From Euglena gracilis (lineage: Eukaryota > Euglenida > Euglenophyceae > Euglenales), in assembly GCA_039621445.1 (NCBI GenBank), contig CP154954.1, positions 27,206,123 through 27,270,122 of the forward strand: 64,000 bases of DNA, read 5' to 3'. Positions 50,501-58,515 of this stretch are shown one piece after another. The position numbers and the translations under genes are program-made. Positions within the stretch are counted from its first letter, which is position 1, and each line of letters opens with the position of its first letter. Below the pieces are notes generated by a model. The model was not told the origin of the DNA and made no database searches. It saw only the letters and a list, made by a program, of their open reading frames with translations.

Positions 50501-52378
50501 AGGCACCTGCAGGTTCATGGCCCGCACCTTGCTGATTTTCTTCAAAATTTTTCTGTCACCCTGTTCCCGTTCTCTTACCCCTTTCCAACTTGTCAGCAGG
50601 AGCAATGGTTCCCCTATCAGGGCCAGTGAATGTAGGTGTGGAAAAACCCCTAAGTGGTGTTGCTCCATCCAGGGATACCCCAAAATGGCATCCACCTGGA
50701 TTGCCGCGTCGTGGAAGGTCCCCGTGGTTGTCCATTCCCTTGTGTTGTCTTGGTTGAAAATCTGGGCCGTGAATTTCAGTGTTAGTGTCGTTTCATGCAA
50801 CCCTCCCCCCATCCGTGTGCCGTCGGCAGTGACGAGGGCCAAGGGGTGGTTTGACACCGTGAAGGCTCCTGGGGGTAGAAGGTCTTTTCTGATCAGGTTG
50901 GTTTGGGCCCCTGTGTCCACGAGGGCCTTGAGGTCCACCGTTTCACCGTTCGGGCAGACCGCACGAATGCCAATCAAAAGTTGTTTGGACTTCCCCCGTT
51001 TCACCACCTGTCCCAACAGCCGTTCCGATGCTGGCCCAAGCAACCGTTTTGGCAGGTGAACGTTTTCATGGTGTCTCCGTGGGATTTTTGGCTGTGCCGC
51101 AGGCTCCTGTGTGTTTTGTTCATCTCTCCAACCAGCCAAATCTTGGATCAGTTTTTCTGGGATTCGATACTTTTTGTTTCTGGAAATACTCGTCGTGTTG
51201 GAGATTTTCACCCGGTGACCCTTCTGCCCTGGGATCAGGTTGGGACATGTTCTCCCGTCACACAACTTTCCGTGCACTTGCAGAATATCTGGGCTGCCCC
51301 AGATTCGTGTTGGCTTTTTGTACCCCCAGTCGGAGTATTGACAATAGTCCACATCCACGAAGGGATATGGTTTCATGTACTCCCTGTGTCTGAGGTACCC
51401 ATGTCTGGGATTTTCCAGCCACCATTTCTGCGGTCGCAGGTATTTCACGATCTCCAGGGCCTTTTTGGCCAATGCATCCCCCTTCTCCAGTTGCCTTGGT
51501 CTGGTTGTGAGTGCCAGGCTGAATTCCGTGCAGGGAACCCCACAGACCACCGTGTGGAATTCCCCAGGTTTCAGAACTTTTTTGTAGTCCCACGTCAAAA
51601 CATCCACCTGAAAATCTGCCTGCCACTTGGGGTCCAGGTCCACTGTCACCACCTGAAACCCCATTTTTTTGTATGCTTGGCCCACCGACTTGGTACCACA
51701 GAAAAGGTCCAGCATTTTCCGTTTCGGTTCTGCCGAACGGTCCAAAACGTTTTTTTCCGGCAGGTCTGTTTTCCCCAGTGGCTGGTGTTCATCACCCCCC
51801 TCCTCTGTCTCCAAAGGTGGAACATGTTGCACCGTCCCGAAGTTGACCTTGGACGTTGGGTGTGGGGGGGTCATGTGCTGGTGGAAGCCCGTCAGGTAAT
51901 CACAGCGTCCCGTGTGCCCACACACCAGCAGCACCTCCACTGGCCACTGTGTTTCCCTGCAACCCTTGTCGATCCTGCCAAAAAATTTGGTTTTTGCGGG
52001 AAAAGTCATGGACATGAGGGTCAGTTTTCTGGCCTGCGGGTACCAAACTCGGTGTTTCCACTGAGGCACCACCAAAACTGCGTGGGCCTGGTCTGTCTGA
52101 ATTTTTTTGATCACCTCTGGGATTTTGTCGAACGGGGGGTTGATCCACAGGAGGCTGCCCTGCCAATTTTTTTGGAAGGCATCTGTGCCGTGTGGGCTGC
52201 CTGGTCCCCACCAACGCGGGAACCGCTTGTCCTGTTCTGTGGCGAAGGCATCCACCTGTGGTTGCAAACTGAAATGTGAGATGATTTTTTTCACAAAACT
52301 GTCCCGTACGTAGTACTGGTTGGTGATCCAACGGGAGGCTGCCCGCCCAAACCTGCAGCTAGCCTCCTCCCGTGGCAC
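47564..52378 (-). CDS. pol: Chromovirus pol polyprotein with adenine- and cytosine-methyltransferase-like domains
   Basis: 1604 residues. 38-125: a domain with VDAFAT (42-47), DAFQKNW (66-72), NPPF (80-83) and VVPQW (103-107), like the adenine-methyltransferase-like domain of DIRS elements. 221-415: a C5-cytosine methyltransferase with DLFCG (224-228), the catalytic Cys283 in VPCTEFS, LENP (321-324), DYCQYSDWGYKKPTRIWGS (344-362) and a C-terminal motif-X-like segment. Protease: LVDTGAQTN (DTG 488-490). RT: SVLDLKDAFH (808-817), YVDD (872-875). RNase H: RVDASG (1035-1040), TDHK (1116-1119). Charged linker 1170-1350. Integrase: His1414/His1419/Cys1452/Cys1455 zinc motif, Asp1548 and Glu1584; the position of the first catalytic Asp reads Glu1485 (VAVELF). 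The frame opens in sequence shared with the gag end, so the true N-terminus is uncertain. Confidence 0.92.
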   Translation of the reverse strand: MPREEASCRFGRAASRWITNQYYVRDSFVKKIISHFSLQPQVDAFATEQDKRFPRWWGPGSPHGTDAFQKNWQGSLLWINPPFDKIPEVIKKIQTDQAHAVLVVPQWKHRVWYPQARKLTLMSMTFPAKTKFFGRIDKGCRETQWPVEVLLVCGHTGRCDYLTGFHQHMTPPHPTSKVNFGTVQHVPPLETEEGGDEHQPLGKTDLPEKNVLDRSAEPKRKMLDLFCGTKSVGQAYKKMGFQVVTVDLDPKWQADFQVDVLTWDYKKVLKPGEFHTVVCGVPCTEFSLALTTRPRQLEKGDALAKKALEIVKYLRPQKWWLENPRHGYLRHREYMKPYPFVDVDYCQYSDWGYKKPTRIWGSPDILQVHGKLCDGRTCPNLIPGQKGHRVKISNTTSISRNKKYRIPEKLIQDLAGWRDEQNTQEPAAQPKIPRRHHENVHLPKRLLGPASERLLGQVVKRGKSKQLLIGIRAVCPNGETVDLKALVDTGAQTNLIRKDLLPPGAFTVSNHPLALVTADGTRMGGGLHETTLTLKFTAQIFNQDNTREWTTTGTFHDAAIQVDAILGYPWMEQHHLGVFPHLHSLALIGEPLLLLTSWKGVREREQGDRKILKKISKVRAMNLQVPAEAGETEEFLFEDETVLENLAQHLETRKRKAPQEVQGVIAVPEGQAVEGDRVTDLVAKLRKDYEGVVLRDKIYPNPPERGPLGFGKIELKPGTVAKKQRPIHMTGERRQALLDMVDEWVRDEKVEDGRSDWSSPTFVVAKKGGKWRGVVDFRALNEATVTDAHPLPRIEDILVQQGQRAMYSVLDLKDAFHQVPMRKESRPYTCCSTPRGTKQWKVVVMGMKNGVPIFQRVIEYSLEEVADIANHYVDDVIVGTVWQGTEEATILQHDKDIRRVMEALKKQLLVADIKKCKFFVHEVEFCGHILGGGQRRPAPGKLMALEKWEEPKTITALRAFLGFTNYYSSYIPGYAELAADLMEKLKVKKGLGKKGSQMPVFFGEKERKAFQAIKDKLLGSLKLQTVNPDKPFILRVDASGRAVGAALEQFVEDGLGKPDTTTAQTKKTAPVAFCSRKLAPGQVRTWTPRDKETYAVILALQKWASWIGMQPVLVLTDHKAIESWATENLDTATGLSGRRARWHELLSKFDITVAYVPGKDNVVADALSRWAYPASQAFADVSVHGSEEDDRLMQEIIEQERKEERGCSVVSMKELLRAQKNLGDPPLVVAVTTRGGAKTGEDSATTSKVTPGKETPPEKISKTSKPKDRDTEGTQEKGTPEKEMAKRTATEEDPPRRRTLEEDPVDPPKTASPREDGLEDAQRPSSSTSLPVGPPSRGVHAPELPPTGSQSVMDEDWRSGYSGCPKWGPVLKGLEDSGFKEWPEGFRFENGRLFKHGLLCVPRDVTGRVIREHHEAAGHPGAERLWDQMGRWFLFADHQHAKKLTSKMMGMCETCQVTEPNHQPFKCPIQPTPVPPHLMDSVAVELFALPETTFEGKRYDTLALCVDRLSGWMVATPHLNKGLTAEKVAKEMFRQWDLFGIPSVVSSDRGPQFIAAWWKTLCAAHGVRVAYGQAYHHQANGRAEVAGQQVMRKLAKLAVAGSLP
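51134..51718 (-). other. C5-cytosine methyltransferase domain
   Basis: Motifs I (LDLFCGTKS), IV (CGVPCTEFS), VI (WWLENPRHG), VIII-like (KPTRIWGS) and X-like (YRIPEKLIQDL) are in the order of DNA C5-methyltransferases, with catalytic Cys283. Retrotransposon-borne cytosine methyltransferases have been reported from dinoflagellates and charophyte algae; this looks like such a case. Confidence 0.88.
52004..52267 (-). other. Adenine-methyltransferase-like (NPPF) domain
   Basis: FATEQDKRFPRWWGP, DAFQKNW, LLWINPPFDKIPEVI and VLVVPQWKHRVWYPQARKL match the domain found after RNase H in DIRS-like elements and often annotated as Dam-like. N/D-P-P-Y/F is the catalytic motif IV of amino-methyltransferases. 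No clear AdoMet-binding FxGxG is seen, so activity is uncertain. Confidence 0.65.
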
Positions 52379-52549
52379 CTGAGTCTTTGTGTTTTGTCTT
52401 TGTCTGTTTTGCGCTTTCTGGTCTGAACCCCTGGATCCCTTACCTCCCTGTTTCTGCTGCTGCGGTAATGGCTCCTTTCTGTCCCTCTGTTCGGCTTGTT
52501 TACTCAGAGAGTCGCCCCTCTCGTCCCCTCCCTCCTTACCGCAGCTGCT

Positions 52550-54268
52550 TCACTTCTGCCCCTGGGCAGCAACCTGCTGTCCAGTCTGTGGTGCTGCCAT
52601 TTTCTGTGCCCACCGTAGGGGCTGTGGACACTCTCGTTTGAAATGTCCCGGCTGTTCGCAGTTGTAACACCGTCCGTCATCTGGAGGTGGCACGTATCTG
52701 GGCTGTCCGGCTGTCCCGGAGTTCTGTGTCGACTGCCAGGACGGTTGTCCCTTTCCTGAATTTCCCTTCCCGCTCCCCTTCCCAGACCCTTTTCCCTTGC
52801 CTTGGTCAGGATACGAACCCTGTCCCTTGCCTTTCCCTTTCCCCTTGCTGTAATCCACAGTGGTCCAGCCTGCCCAATTTTGGCCCTGATTTTGACTCTG
52901 TCCCTGATTGTAGGGGGCTGGGGGCTGGGGTTGTGGGACACCCGAAGGCTGCCTTTCCTTTTCCGGAGTTGGTGGTCTGGGTTTTGGGGAATTGGAACGG
53001 GACCGGGCAGGTGGGGGCGTTTTGCTTCTGGGTCGAGAAGAATTGTTTTCTTTCACCTCCCGCACATACCCCCTTTTGTCACTGGATCTTGATCGATGTT
53101 CCCGTGGCTGGTTCTGCCACCCCCCGAAATTCTTTCCGAAAGTGTCAGATTGTTCCTGACATCTCAGTTCTGTTTCCACCTTTGCAAACATCTCCTCCAG
53201 GGACAGCTTTGTTTGTACCACTGTGAATCTGGGTTGGTGTCCTGAGGCCAGGGCTGTGCCGTTCTTCATCATCAGCAGCTGGGACGCCCTGCTGCCGTTC
53301 AGGCTGATGATGAAATCAGTTCCGTCGGCTGTCACGAGGAACCTTTCGTCAGCCCCAAGTGTGGCTGCCACCAGTCTTGTTACGTCTTCCCTGGTTGCGT
53401 CTGGGACCCCAGGTACGCTTGTCAGCCCCTTCAATTTCAGAGTGGGTCTGTCTTGGTTCCTCCTGTCTTGTTCACGAATGCAGTTTCTGCGCATCATTTC
53501 AGGCATCCGTTCAGCGACCAATGCATACGCATCGTCTGCGGAGGGGTGTTCCAACCGACTGTAGAGCAGTTTGAAGCGTGCTTCAAACTCCCTCCATGCC
53601 CCCAGAGTCAGTTTTCCATCGTACCTGGGTTTCAGGTTTTTCAGCTCCTCCTTTATTGCCAGCTGGGTGTCCCCTTCGTACTTTTGGCAGAGCCAATTCC
53701 AAAATTCCTGATATCTGATTTTTTCTCCCCGTTCTTGTCGTCGCTGGAGCTCCAGCCGGCCCGTCTCGTCAAGGCTTCCCTCCAAAATTGTCAGTTTCAT
53801 GTCATCTGTGAGGGGTCCCTGTCCGGCTGACAATCGGTTCAGGTAAATTGGAAATTTCACAGAAAAATCTGCAAAATTTCCTTGGAGGAGCGGTCTGACC
53901 AGGTCTTTTGTCATGGCTGCACCCACTGGTCCCATCAGCAGCCCAATGGAGGGGGCAGCCTGTGCTGCCACTGGGGCGACAACCGTTTCTGCCCCCACAT
54001 GAAAAATGGGTGTGTATGTGCTGCCGAATTGGGGACCTGCTGTGTTTTGTGGCCCTGGGTTTTCTTCTGTCACCCATGTGAACAGATCCCGCGTTCGCGG
54101 CTGTGAGCTCTGGCTGGGACCTGTGCTTTCCCGTTGTTGACTCTGTTGTTGCATCATGTTTTTGATTTCCAACAGTTCCCTCTCCAGTCGCTGCTGGTGT
54201 TCCAGCATTGGGTCTGTCGGTTTCGGTCGAGGTTGAAAAGGTTGGGCGTCGGCTGAAAGTTCAAACAC
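52550..54268 (-). CDS. gag: Chromovirus gag core and zinc knuckle
   Basis: A frame of 572 residues; the open frame reaches back to a TAA just upstream of 54350. It has a helical linker (LEHQQRLERELLEIKNMMQQ), a gag core (FSVKFPIYLNRL, KLTILEGSLDETGRLELQRR, YQEFWNWLCQKYEGDTQLAI, LGAWREFEARFKLLYSRL), an Arg/Ser/Pro-rich section, a Gly-Lys-rich run at about 470-520, and a CCHC knuckle (CYNCEQPGHFKREC, 534-547). It would pack genomic RNA. The upstream coiled-coil ORF ends in another frame at 54373; the sequence between reads sensibly in a third frame, so indels in C runs (54299-54307) probably split one longer gag. NPGP at 70-73 resembles a degenerate 2A. Confidence 0.85.
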   Translation of the reverse strand: MFELSADAQPFQPRPKPTDPMLEHQQRLERELLEIKNMMQQQSQQRESTGPSQSSQPRTRDLFTWVTEENPGPQNTAGPQFGSTYTPIFHVGAETVVAPVAAQAAPSIGLLMGPVGAAMTKDLVRPLLQGNFADFSVKFPIYLNRLSAGQGPLTDDMKLTILEGSLDETGRLELQRRQERGEKIRYQEFWNWLCQKYEGDTQLAIKEELKNLKPRYDGKLTLGAWREFEARFKLLYSRLEHPSADDAYALVAERMPEMMRRNCIREQDRRNQDRPTLKLKGLTSVPGVPDATREDVTRLVAATLGADERFLVTADGTDFIISLNGSRASQLLMMKNGTALASGHQPRFTVVQTKLSLEEMFAKVETELRCQEQSDTFGKNFGGWQNQPREHRSRSSDKRGYVREVKENNSSRPRSKTPPPARSRSNSPKPRPPTPEKERQPSGVPQPQPPAPYNQGQSQNQGQNWAGWTTVDYSKGKGKGKGQGSYPDQGKGKGSGKGSGKGNSGKGQPSWQSTQNSGTAGQPRYVPPPDDGRCYNCEQPGHFKRECPQPLRWAQKMAAPQTGQQVAAQGQK

Positions 54269-54372
54269 AGCTTGGGGTTTGGGGGGTTGGGTTTTTGACC
54301 CGGGGGGGGTCCTGTCGGATTGAAAGTTTTTTAAATTCTTCTTGTACCGTTTGCACCATTAGGGTTTTTAGG

Positions 54373-56772
54373 TCAGGGAGGTCCCAACCCACACCTGGCA
54401 CAGGTTCTCGGGGTCCTCGGGTCCCCTCCCGGAGCTGTCCTGGGGGTCCTCGGGTCCCCTCCCTGGGCTGTGTTAGGGGGGCTTTGGGGCCCCCAGACCC
54501 CCGTTGGGGTCACTGGCTGTGGGGCCGAGGCTGCTGGCTGTGGGGCTGGGGCCGCTGGCTGGGGTCCCCCCAACCCCATCAGTTCTGCCCAAGCCTCCGG
54601 CTGGGGCCCAGATGTCAGCCCCTGCCCCGTGCTGGCTGTGGCTGGGCCTGGGCTTCGCTGCCTTGCTGCAGCCGCTGGCTGGGGTTCTTGGGTTTGCCCC
54701 TTCCCGTTTGGTGGTTCTGTTGTCCGTCTGGACACTTGGCCCACTGGCCCAGGTGCTGGGGTTTCTGGGGTTTTCCCCGTCCCCTGTTGTCGCCGGTCGC
54801 TGAGAGAGCTAGAGGCTGCTGAGAAAGAATAAGATTGAGATTTTTCAAAACTTTCTTTTGTCTTTTGTGTCAGTTCAGTCAATTCATTTAATCTTTTTTC
54901 GGTGGCCTCCCATTTCGTTTGCCACAGTTGGTTCTGACTGTGGAACTCGGCAGTCAGCGATCTACACTGCTGCTGCCAAATTCCAGAGTCTTGCGTTTCT
55001 TTCAGTGTTGTTCGTGTGGTGAGGTCTGTCAGCTGTGCCTCCAACCGTCCCACCTTGTTTACCATCTGTCCCAGTGTGGATGACATGTCGATCCACCTGG
55101 CCTGGTCACTGGCTTCCTGCGACCCAGTCTTGAAAACCCCTTTTTGGAATTCCCCCAGTACCTTTCTGAAGGTTTGGGCTGATTCCTCCACTTTGTGTCC
55201 TAGCCCTGTCATTTCCTGGTTCAGACGGTCAAATCTTCTTTTGTTTTCATCGTTCGCAGCCAGCGTGTCCATACGTCTGGTCAAGGTGGTGACTTCCTGC
55301 GAAAGTTTGGTCATCCGCTGTTCCAGTGTTTGGTCCCGTTGCCCCTCGACCAGTTGTTCCACCCCTGCGTTCAGGCCTTTCATTGTCTTGGTAAAATGTT
55401 CTTGTGTTTGTTGGACCCTGTGGTTCAGTTCTTTCAGCGTCTCGTCACAGTTGCCTGCCAGTGTCCCTACCTGGCGTTCTGTCTCTGCCTCCCGTGATTT
55501 CACCTCCCGTTGACTTTCAGCCAACCCAGCCATTGTCTGTTCGACCCCCTGCATCCGCATCTGCAATTCTTGAAGCACCTGCTCGTTTTGTTTCTGCTGG
55601 CCGAGTAATCCTATGAGGTGTTGCCCCTGGGTCTGCGTGCTTCCCCCTGCCACTTGCAGCAAACCCTGGAACCCGTTTATCTTTTCGTCCAGCAGCCCAG
55701 CCATCACCTTCAGGTCCCGAATCTGTTGTCCCAGGTTCTCAAAGTGTCCCTGGTACAGTCTGTTTTGACTTGTCACCATTCCCTCCAAGTTTTCCGTTAC
55801 CGTGGCCAGGTTTGTGGACAGCTCCTCATACCCGCCTTCTGTTCGCCACACCAACCCTTCTGTCCGTTCCCCCTGTGTAATCAGCTGCTGTTCCAAGCGT
55901 GTAAACTGCAGTTCCGTGGTGTTTTGAAGTCGTTGTATCACCTCTGTGGTTTTCTGGTTCACAAACTCGGTGGCTCGCCTGAAAGTTTGGAATTCCTGTT
56001 GGAATTCCGCCATGTTCTGTACGAAACTGGACCACCAGTTTGTGTCGGCGAACCAGTCGTGATGTACTGGTTCCGCCTCTGATTCCTCCACCCCTGCACC
56101 GTTGACCTGGAAGTGGTCTTCGTTCGGGCTCTGTCTTGCCGCTTCCAGGCTCAACAGTTGGTTCTGAGTGTCTGTGCTGGGTTCTGGGTGGAATGTGAGC
56201 TGCAGTGGCTGTGTGTCTTGGTAGATGTCTCCCAGTTCGTCGTCTTCGGTGTCCGTGAACTGTGTTGTCCCTGTTTCCTCCTGGGTCCTGGGGTTCTGTT
56301 CCCCATCTTGTTCCATTTCGACCATTGCAATTGTCATCTGCGACAATTGTGCAATGTCAATGTCGCACCCCAGGGTCCTGGCCATGTCTGTGGTCGTTTC
56401 TGTGTCGTATTCCCATTGCTCAGGTTCCTGGTTCCATTGCACGTTTTCTGGGGTGGTCATTGTGGATTCCGTCATTGTGATTCCTGTTGCTGGGTGATTG
56501 AAATGGACATCTGTTTCTGGACCAGCCGACCTAGCGACGGCTGATGAGACAGATTCCTGTGGTTTTGCGGTAATTTCTTGTTGTTCGGTCCAGCCGCTTT
56601 CAGGGGAACTGAAAATGGGCAGAAAGCCTCTGCTACCATTTGTACGGGATAACCCCCTTTGCTGCTCCGCTTGTTCCAGGTCCGTGGGGTCTCCCTGTCC
56701 CCGCGTAGGATCGATTACCCTGCCCAGTTGAATTTCAATTCCCCGCGCGGCCTTTGTTAAAAATTGTTTCAT
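54373..56772 (-). CDS. Chromovirus coiled-coil N-terminal gag region starting inside the LTR
   Basis: 799 residues. The first ATG at 56772 lies 132 bp inside the 5' LTR, and the frame reads on through the LTR end and the primer-binding site without a stop. Residues 1-44 are LTR-encoded and are also present at the 3' LTR. Then comes an acidic Glu/Gln/Thr-rich part to about 210, a long coiled coil (about 240-640, heptad-like repeats such as LEQQLITQGERTEGLVWRTE and IRDLKVMAGLLDEKINGFQG), and a Pro/Gln-rich tail with TPRTAPGGDPR repeats. No enzyme motif. It could be a scaffold extension of gag, since the zinc-knuckle gag follows at once. Function not recognised. Confidence 0.75.
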   Translation of the reverse strand: MKQFLTKAARGIEIQLGRVIDPTRGQGDPTDLEQAEQQRGLSRTNGSRGFLPIFSSPESGWTEQQEITAKPQESVSSAVARSAGPETDVHFNHPATGITMTESTMTTPENVQWNQEPEQWEYDTETTTDMARTLGCDIDIAQLSQMTIAMVEMEQDGEQNPRTQEETGTTQFTDTEDDELGDIYQDTQPLQLTFHPEPSTDTQNQLLSLEAARQSPNEDHFQVNGAGVEESEAEPVHHDWFADTNWWSSFVQNMAEFQQEFQTFRRATEFVNQKTTEVIQRLQNTTELQFTRLEQQLITQGERTEGLVWRTEGGYEELSTNLATVTENLEGMVTSQNRLYQGHFENLGQQIRDLKVMAGLLDEKINGFQGLLQVAGGSTQTQGQHLIGLLGQQKQNEQVLQELQMRMQGVEQTMAGLAESQREVKSREAETERQVGTLAGNCDETLKELNHRVQQTQEHFTKTMKGLNAGVEQLVEGQRDQTLEQRMTKLSQEVTTLTRRMDTLAANDENKRRFDRLNQEMTGLGHKVEESAQTFRKVLGEFQKGVFKTGSQEASDQARWIDMSSTLGQMVNKVGRLEAQLTDLTTRTTLKETQDSGIWQQQCRSLTAEFHSQNQLWQTKWEATEKRLNELTELTQKTKESFEKSQSYSFSAASSSLSDRRQQGTGKTPETPAPGPVGQVSRRTTEPPNGKGQTQEPQPAAAARQRSPGPATASTGQGLTSGPQPEAWAELMGLGGPQPAAPAPQPAASAPQPVTPTGVWGPQSPPNTAQGGDPRTPRTAPGGDPRTPRTCARCGLGPP
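56626..56638 (-). promoter_or_regulatory. Primer-binding site, tRNA-iMet type
   Basis: Minus strand TGGTAGCAGAGGC lies one base after the 5' LTR end. It resembles TGGTATCAGAGC, the common plant site complementary to the 3' end of initiator tRNA-Met. Confidence 0.8.
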
Positions 56773-57329
56773 TTTCTGGGTTAAAAAGACCTTTTTCCTT
56801 TTTGGGGTTGGTGTTGGGTGGGTCCTTGGGGGGTCACAAATCGGGTGTAAAACACCTGTAAGTCTTGCTCAAAGCAGCGAAATGCGTTCAAATTGGTGGT
56901 CGTGGTCAGTGAAGGTCTTCGGTGCTGGCGAACTGGCGCTTCTTAGGCACACCAGCAGCAACAACTCCTGCTTCAGACCTCACTTCAGATCACAGGACCA
57001 ATGCTTGAACAGATAATCAACTTCCACTCCAATGAAATCTTGACAAACTTGAATTGGCTTGAAACTTGAACCAAATAGGCCAATGGCAAATAGATAATCA
57101 GCTTGAGCAAGGACAGTAGTGACAGAGCCCTGTGGGAGTCAGTGGTCAAAATGTGGCCAGGGGTTAAAATTCAGTTAGGAGGGGGTTATCCTAATTGTTT
57201 CATCATTGAAACAGTAGGCCCCTGGTTGGGTCAAGTCCCCTGGTTAGTTCTGTGGCGCCCGGGTTAGCTTTTAAGGTCAGCGCCTGAGGTTAACTAACTC
57301 ACCAGGGCACTCAGCACCCCTGACTCACA
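56640..57329 (-). repeat. 5' LTR
   Basis: 690 bp, paired with 44426-45115. It carries the start of the coiled-coil ORF near its downstream end. The cap site and polyadenylation site were not identified. Confidence 0.93.
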
Positions 57330-57334
57330 AAGGT
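57330..57334. repeat. Right target-site duplication AAGGT
   Basis: Matches 44421-44425. On the minus strand it falls inside the ND-L-L codons of the N2 RT block, so both flanks form one continuous RT frame once the element is removed. Confidence 0.85.
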
Positions 57335-58515
57335 CGTTGACCTTACATGCGTCCAGGCACATACGAAGGATGGTGAACTGGATGTGTGCTGATGGCACCT
57401 TCTGCAGTAGCGAACAAGCTTTCATGGCCGCTTCGCATCGACCAAACCAGACACGGTCAGCAAAGGAGCCATCTCCGGGGTGACAAACGGGTACCCCAAG
57501 GGACTTGATTCCTGACCCTGGGATGAAGGGCGTGACCGCGATGCGTTGTAGGACGCTTGCCCCCATGGGGAGGGTAGTCCACTCAGGGCCAAACGCTGGT
57601 CCCCACAGGGTACATTTCTCAAGTTTCAGCGTCACCCCAATGGGAGGACCTTTTTCCAGTACCAGGCGCACAACTTCCTCCAATTGGTGCACGTTGACAA
57701 CCACGTGTGCGTCATCAAGGTACCACGCCTGCCAGCCACAAGCCGAGTGGATGTCCTCCACCAGCCCTTGAATTGCGAGGGCGAAGGCGACGGGGCCACA
57801 CGGGTCACCTTGCTGTACCCCGGTCTGACTTCGGAGGCAGGTGTCCCCGAGGAATAGGCCCGAGTGCTCGCTGTAGCACGTCTCCAGCCATGTCACCAGC
57901 TCCGGACACCGTTCGCGAGCCGCATCCAGAAGGGCATCTCTTGGGATATAGTTGAATGTGTTGCTGAAATCAAGCTGCAATATGCCCCAGTGACGTGAGT
58001 CATTGTGGTGCAGGGTGCTGACCAACTGCTGCAGACCCATGCCAATCAATCCACATGCATCGGGGCACCCAACGCCGAACTGGCCGGGCATCCCTTCTTG
58101 TGTGAACTTCCGAACAGCCGGCTGCCTCATGAGCACTTTTCCAACGAGCCTTCGAAGACATTCACCGGAGGCTATTGGCCGTGTCCCCTCCTGGGAAGGG
58201 TCAGGCAGCACAGGGATCAGGTTTCCCATGTCATCCACCGCCGTGGATGGCTTCACCTTCCGCAGGGCCGTGAGGCGGGCCGAGGTGAGGATTTCAGCTG
58301 CGCCTGCCGACCATCCTTGATTGATGCAGTTGTATGCGAAGGTGGTGAGGCCCTCAAGCAATACCTCGGCTTTCCCCCCGGCCTCTCGGCCCAGCATGTC
58401 TTTCAAGTGGTCCGGTTTTAGTCCGGACGGTCCGGAGGAGGACTCCTTCCCAAAGCTGAAAACCGCCTTTCTTACCAAAGAGAGGCGATCCCTTCTTTCG
58501 TCTTCATCAGACGTC
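57335..58515 (-). pseudogene. N2 reverse transcriptase block, inverted
   Basis: Minus frame with RT motifs: LVRKAVFSFGKESSSGPSGL, RPIASGECLRRLVGKVLMRQ, motif A LQLDFSNTFNYIP, motif B GVQQGDPCGPVAF, motif C WYLDDAHVVV, motif D KLEKCTLWGPAF and IKSLGVPV. It runs to KVNDL at the LTR-element target site. The orientation is opposite to the flanking N2 parts, so it cannot be translated with them. Upstream of about 58515 the same minus frame is only the complement of the N-terminal block. It has diverged from N1 throughout but keeps the catalytic YLDD. Confidence 0.88.

Larger units (their letters stand above)
44426..57329 (-). mobile_element. Ty3/gypsy chromovirus with two methyltransferase-like domains, 12.9 kb
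   Basis: Complete LTR retrotransposon on the minus strand: 5' LTR 56640-57329, primer site 56626-56638, coiled-coil ORF, gag with zinc knuckle, pol (methyltransferase-like domains, protease, RT, RNase H, integrase, chromodomain), polypurine tract 45116-45126, and 3' LTR 44426-45115. The LTRs are both 690 bp and differ at two positions by my reading, so the insertion is recent. The target duplication is AAGGT. Confidence 0.93.

Noticed and set aside
50903-52279. 458-residue plus-strand ORF
   Set aside because: It is antisense to the methyltransferase part of pol, which has clear motifs.
56626-56638. A tRNA gene at the TGGTAGCAGAGGC site
   Set aside because: Only the complement of a tRNA 3' end is present, directly at the LTR; no cloverleaf can be drawn.
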